This document shows, in pieces, positions 32,201-44,928 of a stretch of 64,000 nucleotides of DNA. The DNA is taken from contig OY821750.1 in NCBI GenBank assembly GCA_963682055.1, positions 29,768,402 through 29,832,401 on the forward strand. The letters are read 5' to 3'. The DNA comes from Primula veris. Its lineage: Eukaryota; Streptophyta; Magnoliopsida; Ericales; Primulaceae. Position numbers and translations under genes: made by a program. The notes under the pieces are model-generated. The model was not told the DNA's origin. It did no database searches and was given only the letters and a program-made list of their open reading frames with translations. Each line of letters begins with the position of its first letter. Positions within the stretch are counted from its first letter, which is position 1.

Positions 32201-35200
32201 TGATACAATACCCAACTAAAGAAACAAGGTGTTTATGATGAACACGGCTAATGATCTCTACCTCGGCTTGAAATTCTCTCTCTCCTTGACCACTCCCCGC
32301 TTTCAGCTGCTTGACCGCAACCTCTTTTCCGTTCGGGAGGATCCCTTTGTGTACATACCCAAACCCTCCTTGTCCAAGCAAATTAGCCTCGGAAAACCCA
32401 TCTGTTGCCCTTGCCAGCTCATCGTATGTGAATGTGTTTTTCGAGAAGCCTAGTATAAAAAATACAGAATAGGAGCAATTCTTGTTAGTATTGTGGCGTG
32501 ATCAATTACATAAACCAATACATGATTATATAAACAAGAACAAATCTAATCCTAATGAAGTATTTTACAATTTTAAACACTATTGTTGCACACATTTTTG
32601 TGATTTCGTCTAAAACTGTACATCAGACGCTTTTAGTTTGATCTATTGTGTACAAATCCGTCTAAATTAATGGAAAAATTGACGAATCCACCCCTGAAAC
32701 TCGACGGAAACAGTTCACTGACATCATCTTTTTCGTTAATTTTGACCAAAGTTTACTAGAGAAGCATTAAACTAATACTATGTTAGTGAACAGTTTTAGG
32801 AATATGTTTGGTTAGTGTAATATTTTTTGAAAAAGTATGCAAGGTTGGTGCAGAAAATAGCAAAAATCCCAAATCCAATTAAATGAGAAATAGAAAAAGC
32901 AATCAAATCTTTCCTCATAATCTATTAAACATTTCCCAATGGATTTCATTTTTTTATACCTAGGCTCATGCCGGGAGAAGGTGAGGGGATACTTCCACCG
33001 CCTGAATAGTTGGACCCGGAATCCCCGCTGCTTATGTAAGGCTGTTGCGGTGGTTGTAATGGTGGCCTAGAGGCGTATCCAGGTGGAGGATTAACTTTTG
33101 GTGGGATAGTGATCACATGATTTCCAGGTGGAAGAACATTGTTTTGCCATTGCTGAGGTGGCCGACCATATGGGTCATCTGGTGATTATTAACAAACACG
33201 AAAAGAGTTCAAGCAACAAATTGAAGTACATAAAAAGAAAAGGTCCAAAGGGAAAATGCTAAAGATACACAATTTTGATTGTCATTCTTAGCTGTAGCAG
33301 TATCCTGCCATTTTCCCACACTATTATCAATTTACGTTTGTCAACAACTTAATTAGTAGATTATGTATTGGTAAAATTTATGCGTTAAATATCAATTCGA
33401 ACAAAAATACATTTATGGCCACCGATTAAAAGGTCTTGTGATGATCATTAACACCGCCGTATATGGTTAACAAGCCTAAGTACATGAAAAGAAAAGTTCA
33501 AACTGAAATGTGACGAATGTTGTATGTTCTCTGCTGGTGTCAGCAATAAATCTGTAACTTTGCGACGCTGTTTTGAGTACCCTCTTTATCCATAAGCCAG
33601 TATATGCTTGCCGAATGCCAACTATGTAATGACTAGATTATGCACATATTATAATATTATATCAATCAATTGAGCATAAATGTAAATCATGGCATCAGTA
33701 TCAAGCAAGTTGCTGCAATAGTATGCTCAATTTCTGTACAGAGATGTATATTTTTTATTGTAATTCGTGAGCAACTAAGAAGAATATATCCGTTTTCAAT
33801 AAAGAACAGATACTTGAAAACATTTAAATATTTATCCATACATTTAAATAGCTAGAAACTAATCCCATTGAGCAGAAATAAATATCATGGCATCATTATC
33901 AAGCAAGTTGCTGCAATAGTTTATTCAATTTCAGTACAGAGAATGTTGTGTATTCTTTATTAAAGCAACTAAGAAGAATATGTCCATCTTCAATAAAGAC
34001 AGATACTTAAATATTTAGCCATACGTTTAAATAGCTAGAAACTAATCCATTTGAGTTTGAGCAGAAATAAATATCATGGCATCAGTATCAAGCAAGCTGT
34101 TGCAATTAACTATTTAACTTCAATACAGAGATGTATATTCTTTATTGAAGCAACTAAGAAGAATTTGTCCATCTTCAATAAAGACAGATACTTGCAGATA
34201 CTTAAATATTAAGCCATTCATTTAAATAGCTAGAAAGTAATCCAATGAACAAATATTGAACTAATATTCACAACTGCCACATGATTGTGGTACTTAAGGC
34301 CAATACTATATATCATTTTTTATTGTTAAACTATTTAGTTAGCATTTAGGAAAAGTCAATAAATGAGTCAATATTGTTATGCTTTTCCAGCCCAACGGCA
34401 GATCTTTCCACCAATTGACATAACTAATATTCTATATTTAGAAAAGGGTTGTTCAAATTTTGATGCCTTTTTCCCATGTTCACATCCCATTTACAAAGTC
34501 CCCATTTAATGGTAAAGCTAATGCTAAAGAGACTTATTCCAGATCTATACACTATAAAGTAGCTTTCTTTGACTGCAACTTCTCACCAAAACAAGAACTG
34601 ATCTTCTAAGCTATGCACATTATATGCAAAAACAACTAAAATTATACCCTAAAGTACACCAAAAGGTAAAATAGAAAAAGTTCATTTTCTTAGTTCATAA
34701 TTGAAGATAACATATTTAACTGAGAGCAACTAACAATACGCTAAAAGGGCTCATATTGAGAAAATTTCAAAAAACCGATCTTTTACCATGGATATTGTTT
34801 TTTTAAATCGATTTTAGACTTTCAGTACCACAAACACGAAAAAACAGCTCTAGTTCTGGCAATGCTAAGATCGTCAACCCGGCAAAGAAGTTTGCTCATA
34901 AGGACGAAAAATAGAATTGATCTTCTTTACTATGCAAATTTTAAGGAAAAACCAACTATATTGAAAATATACTACGATGTCCATCAAAAGTTAAACAGAA
35001 AAAAACCCTTTTTCTTGGATCAAAATAGCATTAATATCACACTCTTCAAATGGCATAACTATCTCAAATATAAGGAGAAACTGAACACACACAAAAAAGG
35101 CTCACTTCAAGATGCTCCTAAACTTCATGAAGTCTTATAACTCTATATAATTAATATGATAATTTTTTATTAAGACTTATTTTCTGAAAATCTAAAACAT

Positions 35201-36247
35201 CGTATACTCGTTATTTATTTCATTTGCTAAACTTACTAAAATTTGACATATATTTGTACTTCTCATAATACTTTTTTGTTTCTTTTGTGTTTTACAGAGT
35301 TACAAGGTATCAAAAACAACAACAAAAGTGACAAAAATAGTAATAATTTTGACAATTGTGAATCATAATACCCCTGTTCCAATTTATCTGTCTTGAGAAA
35401 TGAGAAATTATCCTACCTAAAAAAATGCTAAAATGACGAATTTGAAGAGTGTAAAAAGTTTTTTCTTCATTTCGACAATTTAATTACGACAAGTTAGTTA
35501 CGAAACTAATGCATACTAAAATACACTTATATTCACATTATCAATTGCTTATGAAGTTTATCCATTTAAAAATCACAAGTACACACATTTTGTGTTTTAC
35601 ATTAGCAACAACAGAAAATATATCTGAAACTAATTAAAAGAAATCCAAAAAATACAAAAACTAAACAAATATAGAAAAATACCTTTATTCGGTCCACGTG
35701 ACGGAGGCGGAGGCGGAGCGTAGTTCTGACGTGGCTCCTTCTTTTTCTTTCTACATAAAACAAACAAAATCACCACCACTACTAAAACCGCCACTCCTCC
35801 TATCGCTATCCCCACTACCGCCGTCGTCGACAAACCCTCCGATCCCGTATCCGATGAACCCCCCGCCGGAGCCTTCGGAGTCGGCGGCGGAGATCGCACC
35901 ACCCCCGGAGGCGACGGCGGAGATGGAGGAGACTTCGTAGATGACGGCGGAGGAGGAGATTTGGTAGATGACGGCGGCGACGGTGGTGAAGGCGGAGATG
36001 TTGACAGCGGCGGAGATGATGACGTCGGCGGCGGAGGAGAAGTGGAGGGAGCGATCGGCGGCGGAGGAGAGGTGGCTGGGGCGATTGGCGGCGGCGGAGA
36101 GGTTGATGGAGCGATGGGAGGCGGAGGAGATGTCGCCGGAGAGATTGGAGCTGGCGGAGTTATCGCCGGAGGTGGGGTGGTGGTTGACGGCGGAGGGGCG
36201 GTGGAGTTTGAAGCCGGCGGTGGAGAGGTAGGCGCCGGAGATGACAT
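29251..36247 (-). CDS. PERK: Proline-rich receptor-like kinase, PERK type
   Basis: A nine-exon gene encoding 648 residues. Exons: 36247-35683, 33178-32960, 32449-32135, 31607-31521, 31439-31369, 31164-31088, 30856-30709, 30262-30101, 29553-29251. All junctions are GT/AG and in phase, and the total is divisible by three. Residues 1-128 are a proline/serine-rich, extensin-like outer domain. Residues about 143-165 ([20 protein letters not shown]) form the membrane helix, followed by RKKKK. The kinase domain has the glycine loop [33 protein letters not shown] and the [18 protein letters not shown] stretch, so it looks active and of RD type. The tail ([38 protein letters not shown]) fits the PERK4-7 branch. 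PERKs sit in the plasma membrane and bind the cell wall. I see no lesion. Confidence 0.93.
30394..30640 (-). repeat. Duplicated, decayed exon 8 inside PERK intron 7
   Basis: About 30394-30480 repeats the 5' part of exon 8 with changes (TTTGTAACCGTGGATCAACA against TTTGTATCCGTGGATCAACA). The intron sequence that follows (TCAGGA..., AAGCTCAAGATAAAGAAA) is duplicated too, giving a tandem unit of roughly 230 bp. In the copy the acceptor AG is lost and the exon frame gains a TAA, so it cannot serve as an exon. Confidence 0.75.
31614..31690. repeat. 38-bp tandem duplication in PERK intron 3
   Basis: The unit TTTCAATTATATTAAAAATC plus CGTTCTTTCAGAATGATT occurs twice in direct succession, just upstream (in gene direction) of the exon 4 acceptor. 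It adds extra pyrimidine-AG sites near the real acceptor. Confidence 0.8.
33660..34250. repeat. Three diverged ~185-bp tandem repeats in PERK intron 1
   Basis: Blocks starting near 33672, 33876 and 34057 share AAATCATGGCATCAGTATCA or close forms, GCAAGTTGCTGCAATAG, CAGAGATGTATATT, GCAACTAAGAAGAAT and ATTTAAATAGCTAGAAA in the same order. They lie inside the 2.5-kb first intron. Confidence 0.75.
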
Positions 36248-36292
36248 TAATTATATTTATATAATAATAAATAAATATTGTAAGTAAATATG

Positions 36293-36325
<33 letters not shown>

Positions 36326-37889
36326 ATATATGTATTGGTTTAATTTTGATTTGTGACCTAATTAGGAAACTCTCTCTCTAATAGAGAACAGAGGAAAAAG
36401 AAAGAGAATGCTTATTGAATATGTATGTATAATGTGTATCTATAGGTTTGATTGTATAGTGATTTATGATCGAATTTTGATACTTGAGAGAGAAAATAAT
36501 GATTTAATTAAAATGGTTTGTTAGAGAGAGAGAGAGAGAGATAGTGTGATGTAGTTCTTGTACCAGTGAAAATTGTACTCTTAAAGTTTGGGAAAGTGTT
36601 GATTTAAGTCTTTGTATTTTTAATTTAGGTAGAAATGGTCCTGAAGATTTCAAATATGATGGGATTGGTCTGTGGTTGGGTGTATGGGACGGAGGCCTTT
36701 TGTTGTTTGTTTTGATCTGATTTCACACTTCATTGGATGTGTTATTTATATGAACTATCACATATGTAAATGAATCGGACTTCGAATATTTCAATGAAAG
36801 CTAGACCTTGTTGGTTTGTTTCGAGGTTAATATTTGAAATGAGACTCACACGAGATTATTATGATTTCTATATAAAAATTAGGTCAATTGAAAACGGGTC
36901 ACTTGTGCAACACAAAATTGGTTTGGCGTTATTTCGTAAAAAAACATATTAATGATAGGTTATAATCTCTAAATAAAATTCATGAAAGGAAATAAACTCC
37001 AATTAAAGCGAATGGCTAAGTCTCTTGTACTTATAAGTAGCTTTTATAGAAAAGAAACACTCAATGTTGCCATATGCCAGTTTCAATAACTTTCACTGTT
37101 TAGCATTGTAGTAAGCATTCAATCGAGTGGTTTGAATATCAACATTATAGCTTTCAACTTAAACAATTTTAATCTACACAAAACAACTGTTGATAGTTAA
37201 TATATTAATGAATAACTCATTTCGTTTGGTGTATAAACCATATCTTGATAGGTATAGTTCCTATAAAGACACGTTTGAATGACTGTTTGGTGTGTAAACC
37301 ATATCGTGTTTTCTCATTGGTTATTCGTGATAATCAATATTGAATCGTACACATTTTAAGAACCATTCGATAGTCATGAAAAGACTACCTCGGCCTCGAT
37401 GACATAGTGAAAAACTTACCCATGGCAATTGGTAGGATTTTATCATACCCTAAGGACTTCTTTCCAAATAAACAAATACTTTCACTATATTCATAACACT
37501 TAAGACTTGAGAGATTATTACTGTTTTTTTTATAAATGAGGACTGTTTGAGTAGTTTTTGGAGGACTAAAATTCGGTGTGGATAAACAGCTAGACAAGTG
37601 GGACCTACACGTCTGGTCCGCGCATCTCTCCTCATTTTACTCGTTCTTATTCGTATATATACACTTATTATTACAGTCAATAAATATCTCACGTACACGT
37701 AAACCTCCTTAAATTAATAACGTCTATACCTTATAAATTTATTTATTACAATATTAACTAATCTATAAATTAATAATTATTATTTTAAATAGATTTTATT
37801 GGTTAAATAATAATAATAAATTATTTTTGACACTGCAAAATTCGTTCGGTCAAGTTTCAATTAACAGATAAAACCAATATTGAGAAATA
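36248..37889. other. Upstream region of PERK
   Basis: This region holds the PERK promoter on the minus strand. It shows a TA/TG microsatellite near 36290-36330 and an AG run near 36523-36542. I could not fix a TATA box or transcription start. The rest is AT-rich with no gene seen. Confidence 0.5.
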
Positions 37890-38123
37890 CTCCCTCCGTT
37901 TCTATTTGATTGTGTACTACGATACTACGTGCAATTTTGACCGGCCAATAACTTGTATCAAAATTGTCGGAATGAATATTTTCAAAAGTTATCATGTAGT
38001 TCAAATGTTAAAGTTTATGATTAGATTTTAACAAAATTCATTTAGATAATTTTGATACAAGTTATAAGCCGGTCAGAATTGCACGTAGTTTCGTAGTGGA
38101 CAATTAAATGAAAACGGAGGAAC
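37890..38123. mobile_element. Stowaway-type MITE 2
   Basis: A 234-bp foldback flanked by TA (37888-37889 and 38124-38125). The ends are CTCCCTCCGTTTCTATTTGA and, on the reverse strand, GTTCCTCCGTTTTCATTTAA. Its interior (CTACGTGCAATTTTGACC, ACTTGTATCAAAATTGTC) matches MITE 1 at 27046-27280, so both belong to one family. Confidence 0.85.
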
Positions 38124-38316
38124 TATATTTATGAACTTGCAAAAATGATTAATGGTATCGCTTATCTGAATAAAACGAATGTCAATGGGATGTTGAATTA
38201 CCCAGATAAAAATTATACATGTTCAGAGACTAAGAAATTAAAATAAATTATGAATATTGTATTCGGTAACAATAAATGAGATGAAATTCAAGATGATATT
38301 TGAATATAATATCGTT

Positions 38317-39073
38317 AGGGGTGTCAAAAATATCGAATACCCGAAAACCTCACCGTAAATACCCAAAAACCGTAAGAATCGACCCGTCACAGAACCGTTT
38401 TTGGGTCTACCTAATCTGATCCCGTTGGTTCTTGGGGTCTACCTAATCCGATATCATTAGGGGTGTCAAAAATACCCAATACTCGAAAACCGCACCGTAA
38501 ATACCCAAAAACCGTAAGAATCGACCCGTCACGAAACCGTTTTTGGGTCTACCTAATCCGATCTCGTTGGTTCTTGGGGCGGGTATGGTTCTCAACTCTA
38601 TTCCGCGGACCCGACCCGTAGGACTGACCCGCGAAACCGACCCGCATACCCGAATTGTAGAACCGCAATATATACCCATATTTTAAAAATATATATACAT
38701 ATTATTATTATGATTACCACATTGTTGATCAATACGAAGCAAAAAAATTCATACTCCCTCATTACTTTGTTTATTTTTTACGAGTAAATTAAAAAATAAG
38801 TTGGAAAAATAAATTCATTATCAATATGTAAAAATATCATTTATAAAAGAACATATAAAAAAGTATAATAAATTTTACGAATTTTGGGTATTTTGGGTAA
38901 ATACCTGCACCGAGAACCGTTATACCCGTTACAAATACGAGCATGTGTCGTGTAAAATAAATCCAAAAGATTATATAGAACCGACTCGACCCGTAGATGA
39001 CGAGAGAACCGTTAAAACCGTTACCCGAATACCCAAAAACCGTTGGGTCGGGTCGAGTAAAATTGACACCCCT
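38317..39073. mobile_element. Non-autonomous element with AGGGGTGTCAA ends
   Basis: AGGGGTGTCAA at 38317 (and again at 38459) faces its reverse complement TTGACACCCCT ending at 39073. The left 142 bp are tandemly duplicated. The interior is rich in ACCCG and CCGTTACCC motifs on both strands. The ends resemble hAT-derived elements. No clean target duplication was found. Confidence 0.55.
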
Positions 39074-39239
39074 AAATATCACACATTTGGAACTAGTCAC
39101 GCGAAAGTAAACATTTATCGTGTCTATAACTTTTTTTTGGTGTAGTTCGAAAACATTATATCACACATTTTGGATGCAATTAGAAAAATTATGAATGATA
39201 TTCAAGTATATTTAAATTTTAATAAAAAACAAACGACTT

Positions 39240-39435
39240 TAGAATCATATTTCACTAAGTCGTCTTAGTAATTTTTATCATTTTCAAGAATTATTAATTT
39301 ATGATTTTGTGGAGACCAATATTTATATAATGATTTTTAGAATATTTCACTAGTCGTCTTAGTAATTTTTGTCATTTTGAAGAATTATTAATTTATCATT
39401 TTGTCGGGACCAATATTTATATAACGATTTTTATA
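39240..39435. repeat. ~98-bp tandem duplication
   Basis: Two successive copies share GTCGTCTTAGTAATTTTT, AAGAATTATTAATTTAT and GACCAATATTTATATAA with a few changes. No coding content. Confidence 0.75.
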
Positions 39436-39929
39436 AAATTTATTATTTTATTAATTTATCAAAATTGCTAATTTTTTACGCTGAAACAAGTCGAGATCGA
39501 AGAAAATTATTATTTTAAAAAATTTATTAATTTACCGAGTATTAATTTAAAAATATTCTACTATATATCAATACTTTCTCGTGTGCTTAATGTGCATAAA
39601 ATCAAGTTATCAAGATTGTGTGTATGAAAATTTTAAGTGACTATACTACAAATCATCGACTAATATTTCAAACTTATTAATGATGTGCCATTTGCTACAA
39701 AGTAAAAGGCAAACCAACTCAAAGTGGAAGATGGGACGCGCCTCCAATTTTAAATTTGACCCTTCAACTTAAATTATTAATTTCATCAAGCAATCAAAGT
39801 CTCCATATCTAAGTTTCGAAAAAAAAACTACTATAAAATTTTAAATAGATCTAATGATTGACTTTTACAAAAATAAATAAATAAAAGAAGGGTAATGATT
39901 GCTTATTATGGAGTATTTCTACGTTGAAA

Positions 39930-40193
39930 TAGGATCTCTTTTATATTTTCATCTATTTTTATTGAGTACAATAAATAAATATTACTTTCATTTAAAATCA
40001 TGTATCTAAGTGTAATTTTGATCGGTGAAAAATTCTTATGTAAATTTTTAAAATGAAAATGTAAAAAATTAATTATAAATTTATATGTAAAAATTAACTT
40101 TTAAAAAATTCATTTAGGTAATTTAGAGACGAGTTTTTCATAGGTCCATATAATTTTTATGATAGGACAATTAAATTTGAAACCGAGGGGATA
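39930..40193. mobile_element. Decayed Stowaway-like MITE
   Basis: The interior facing motifs (GTGTAATTTTGATCGG and AGGACAATTAAATTTGAAAC) recall the two Stowaway copies in the window, but the ends are eroded. Boundaries are approximate. Confidence 0.35.
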
Positions 40194-40499
40194 TAATTGA
40201 TCTAACTTCGGTTTTTTGGTATTTAGTTTGAAATACTTCAAAAGACCCTTAAATTACTCCGTATTAGTAAGAAATTACATTCCTCGAGATAGAAAATTCA
40301 TTTTATATTGTTATCTTATTTTTGCAAGTCGTCTGATTATTGGCTTATTGCATCAGAGAAAAGAAAATCCTATAACACTAAAATAACAATATTAATTTCA
40401 TAGAAAATCAAATAATTAACAATCAGCTTAAATTGGTTCGTTCTGTAGTTCCTTTCCAAATATCAGCTGATAGCAACATTGCAAAAACCATTTCCATCT

Positions 40500-40935
40500 A
40501 ATTACACGCAGTAACGCTATAGAGTCAGACTGACTCAAACAGATTAATTGTCAGACAAGCCATTCATGTAATTTTTAGAATTTTTTTTACACTCCAAGAA
40601 AAACAAAAATAAAAGCTCAAATATAATACTTATAGAACTCTATTTGAGAATACACTAAACTTAAATATTAATTAAAAATATTTAAAATTTTAAATAATTT
40701 TAATATATTTTATTTGACGATTCAACAAAATAAAAATTCAAATATAATATCATAGAACCTTATTTGATACTAACATAAAGTTAAATATTAATTAAAAATA
40801 TTAAATATATGCTCGAATAGCAAACTCTTAAATCTCGGGATGAAAATGAAATTCTAAATTTACATTGAGTAATGATTTGTTGGGAGTCTGACCGAACCTA
40901 TCTGACTCATTAGCATTGTTGAATTGCAAGTACCA
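40500..40935 (+). mobile_element. Single arm of foldback family FB
   Basis: It begins near ACGCAGTAACGCTATAGAGT and runs through two AAATATAAT-type blocks to CTGACTCATTAGCATTGTTG. It matches the reverse complement of 23462-23945 nearly throughout. No facing arm lies next to it, so it is a solo arm or a non-foldback relative. Confidence 0.7.
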
Positions 40936-41218
40936 CTCTTTGGGCAATTGTCAAATAAATGCACTCTGGCCTTCATCATGTTATTGTTTTGGTCGTAAGA
41001 CGGTAAGATCTACTTCATAAATTTAAGTAGAAAATATTAATAGTGTTATAATTTGAGTTTCAATGATTGCACTACTCAACATATACATTGAGAAACTCCA
41101 AACTCAATTCTCATTATTGAGCAGAAATATGCTTAAGAATATTTCGGCTAAAAACCATGAAAGGAATACAAAATAATAATAGTAGATTGCTTTTATTTTT
41201 TATTTTTCAGGAGGTGAC

Positions 41219-41249
<31 letters not shown>

Positions 41250-41774
41250 TAGTAAGCATAGCACACGTTGCGTGTGTGACACGTACTGACATAAATAGGA
41301 TCCGACACTACTAAATTTAACATTTTCAAAAGTTTTGCAAAAATAATGAAATTAATATCCTAAAAATATAAAGTTTTATTATTATAGTAATATAAAAATA
41401 CATATATAATGATTTGTTTGTGAGATAATTGATGTGTGAAAAAAGAGAATATTTATTTATTTAAATTATATTAAGATATTTGAGTAATTAGTAAAAAAAT
41501 TAGATATCTTTAAAAAAAAATGATTAAATTGAACAATCTTATTTGAGTTGTATTGATTTACTATAATATAACGATGTATATGGCGAATGGTTTTGCCCAC
41601 ATGCAAGGTTGTAATTCACATCACATGTGGGGGGCCATTTTTAGCTTAACAAACTGTTTTTGTTTTGTTCTAAATGTGTGAACAAAAACCACATATACAT
41701 CTCCTCAATCTAACTTAGATATTTCATATTTGTTGTGGGAGATCAATATTGTTGTGGTACACTTAGATAAATTA

Positions 41775-42011
41775 TATTCCGTCTCAAAATATTGAATCTT
41801 TATGTATCTACGTATAATTTTAATCGGTAAATATGTCGTATTTAAATTGGTGAAATATAAAATTTTAAAATTTGTTAATATAGTTTAACATTTGAACTAT
41901 GTGATTAACTTTTAAAAAATTCGATTTCGACAACTTAGATATGAGTTATTTATCGGTAAAAATTAAACGTAAATACATATAACCTTAATATTTTAATACA
42001 GAGAGGGTGTA
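41775..42011. mobile_element. Decayed Stowaway-like MITE
   Basis: A roughly 230-bp AT-rich block with facing ends (CCGTCTCAAAATATT on the left, AATATTTTAATACAGAGAGG on the right) and the same interior order as the other Stowaway copies. The terminal repeats are imperfect. Confidence 0.4.
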
Positions 42012-42194
42012 GTTATATCCTCATCAAGTCACTATCATTATTGTATATGAAAGACTGGTATGGAATGTATTGCTCAATTAATATTTATTCTTAAAATGTG
42101 TATATGTATTTATTTTCATGATGCAAACATTAAAAGTTAATTATGATTAGCTTAAGTTATTCGTTTTGAGTTTTTCTCAATACGAGGACGGTAA

Positions 42195-42523
42195 GGGGTG
42201 TGTTTGGAAAATACCATGAAAAATAAAAGAAAAATGAATTTGAAATCATTTTCTGGTCATGTATTTGGAAAGTTGAAAATTAAAAAGAAAAGAAAAGAAA
42301 ATAAAGGGAGAGAGAGTGAGTTAGTCATAATTTTTTCATTTGTTTTTATTTTACCCCCACTTTTGGAAGAAAAGTGTTTTATCTCATTATAAACACAAAC
42401 TTTTCACTCACTTTCTTTTGTTTTCTCTTCTATTGGTTTTGCTATGCAAACAAACAAAAGAAAATGTTTTTTCAGAAAATCATTTTCATTTTCTCATTAG
42501 TTTTTCGGGTTTCAAACACACCA
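42195..42523. mobile_element. Tourist-like (PIF/Harbinger) MITE
   Basis: The ends are GGGGTGTGTTTGGAAA and, reverse strand, TGGTGTGTTTGAAACCC. TAA stands on both sides (42192-42194 and 42524-42526). The interior folds back with GA-rich and TC-rich arms. The TGTTTGG-type end and 3-bp TAA duplication fit PIF/Harbinger MITEs. Confidence 0.65.
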
Positions 42524-42526
42524 TAA

Positions 42527-43872
42527 GTCTATATATATATATATATCACCCAAGCTTATATATATCAATTGTTTAAAATAAAAAATATTTTCCGATACAA
42601 ATTGTTGGAAAATAAATAATTCGGCATTAATTAAGGGGATTTGGAATTGGAGGTTTAAGAATTGATATAAGAGTATACTTTACTTGATTTGATTGTATCC
42701 TCTTTTCTTATTTTATAATATATATGGTCATAGTAAAAAAATAAGGGGGGAATTTTACTTAATTACGTTGGTATGGTTTTAATATTAAAAAATATAAATA
42801 TCTAATTCTTGTTAATGATTTACTACTAGAAATTTTCTACGGTCATACCCTTCACATCATACTAAAAGTATGACTATAAAAAGTTTATTTTTAAGTGAAG
42901 TTTTACATAGAAAATATCAAAAGACTTATGTATGTACATAAAAAAGATGAATGTACCTAGTTTAGAACAAATACATGCATTTTAGAGAACAAATACATAT
43001 ATTTTGAAAGGTGTAAATTTATCAAGTTTCTTGTATATTTTATTTACATGTATAAATACTAGATATTTTTTGTCATCTTCAAACAAGTCAATAATGGCAC
43101 CCAAATTTAATAAACGAACTCAAATAACTGAAAACAACAATAGATACATATTTTGGAAAATGTTAAACTTAATATAACTACCAACAAAATCAAGTCAATG
43201 TCGCAAACAACAATAAATAAATATTTTGCAAAATATTAAAGTTAATGTAACGAGATATTTTTATATATATTTTTTCAATATAATGTCATTTATTACTATA
43301 TGGAGTAATTTTTATTAAGGCAGGATCCGAAAAAAATATGACTAATTTTTATTAAGGCAGGATCCGAAAAAAATATGACTTATTATAACGTTGAGTTTAT
43401 TCCTATTTATAACTGGTTTCAAGTCGGGATCATGAATTTTTAATCTTATAGAGAGTTAAAATGTCCCTCTCCTTGAATTTATTTCCCTCGAAATCTCTCA
43501 CTTTAAATCTGTCTCTCTCTTCATTATATATTACCATTTCTTATATTATATTGAGTTTAAATTATTTTGTATAAATTAAAAAAAAAAACTTTAAACACCA
43601 TTATCTAATAAACTAAATTTTAAGAGGAAATACAGAGAGCATGAAGGAATTTCAAGATAGCAACAAAAAGCATCAAACATAAAATAGGAAAACAAAGTAA
43701 AACTATTATAAAAATATAGAGAATCAAAGAGCATAAAATGTCAAATTTAGAAGGTTGAGTAGCATCAAATAGAAATAGAAAGTATCACATAACAACTCAG
43801 ATAAAAATCACACCAACCAAAAACCATTTACACAGCACCAAAGAGCACCAAGCAAAAAAATGAAATATAAGG
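42527..43872. other. AT-rich intergenic with a small tandem duplication
   Basis: No gene is seen. A 36-bp unit (TTTTTATTAAGGCAGGATCC plus GAAAAAAATATGACT) is directly repeated at about 43308-43380. Confidence 0.6.
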
Positions 43873-43985
43873 GATGAAGGGTTTTTTTTACTTTTATACA
43901 TCATAGTATTGACTTTTTGCAATTTTGTATACCATAATATCATATTATTTAATTAGTACATCATACCGATAATTTTATACAATCC
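43873..43985 (+). repeat. Left arm of an inverted repeat around the copia element
   Basis: This arm (TTTTATACATCATAGTATTG, then GTATACCATAAT...) is the diverged reverse complement of 51705-51828 on the other side of the copia element. The copia element probably inserted into an older foldback or between two facing repeat copies. Confidence 0.65.
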
Positions 43986-43999
43986 TGTCCAATTAAATT

Positions 44000-44898
44000 A
44001 AAAAGTGCGCCTGTTCGGGAAAATCTTCCAGCAAAGCTGTAACTGTTGCAATAAATATTATTTGATTGCAAAGTTAATACTGCAGTTTCGAATTTCGAAA
44101 ACTGACAGTAGTAAAGTGACCTTAATGGCTGAGATACTCAGCAAGCCTATAAATAGGCAGACCCCCCACATGTCAAATAAAAAAAACATTCTGAAATAAA
44201 ATACAGAAGCATATATCATCTCTCAAAAACAGCATTACATTTTAGAACCAGAGAGAACCACCCACCAACAGCTCGACCTTGACTCGTCGCCAGTTTCCGG
44301 CGAGTCATCCGAGACGTTGTACCTTGGGATCGAAGCGCCAACGCAACCAGAAACCTTAAGGTGGTTGGGCGAATATCGGTTAAGGGCATACTGTTAACAG
44401 TAGCCTCGTCTTATTTTATTCTATTCTGTCCATTTCATTTACGTCTTTTAATTCTGTCCATTTCATTTACGCATTCAATTCTGTCCTTTTTATTTTAGTA
44501 TTTCAATTGTTGTCCTTAGCTGTAGCTTTATATTCTGTTTGTACTTATCTGTAATTAGTTTAAAGTTCTGTTTTTTGCTGTAATTACTATTCTGTAATTT
44601 AATTCTGTAATTAGAATAGTTTCAATTCAGTCCTGTAATTTCAATTTCAAACAGGACAGTCCGGCTGTTAAGTTTGTACTTTCCAGTCCGACAGTTTCTA
44701 TTTATTGCAATTCAGTACATCAGATTATTAATTAATAATAATCTGATAACGTTTGCTTTAATTATTTTCAGTACCTACATGTTGTAATCAGTTTATTGTA
44801 TTTCATTTGGAAATTAATAAAGATTGCACTGGTTTTAATTAATTCTTGTTTAGTCCTTTTATTATTATTAATTGTTATTTCGTACACGGAAACCAACA
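44000..44898 (+). repeat. 5' LTR of copia, missing the first 515 bp
   Basis: It starts exactly at the first base of the fifth copy of a GTTCGGGAAAA-type tandem repeat in the complete 3' LTR. TATA box TATAAATA is at 44148-44155. It ends CCAACA at 44898. Confidence 0.92.
44148..44155 (+). promoter_or_regulatory. Copia LTR TATA box
   Basis: TATAAATA inside the palindrome CCTATAAATAGG. It also lies at 50725-50732 in the 3' LTR. Confidence 0.7.
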
Positions 44899-44928
44899 AT
44901 CTTAACCGATATCCTGTTGTTTCTTTCG

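Noticed and set aside
35968..36287. Long plus-strand frames rich in Gly/Glu/Asp over the PERK first exon
   Set aside because: They are the reverse strand of the proline-rich repeat coding region and have no independent support.
42198..42392. 64-codon frame
   Set aside because: It lies inside the Tourist-like MITE and has low-complexity Lys/Phe content.
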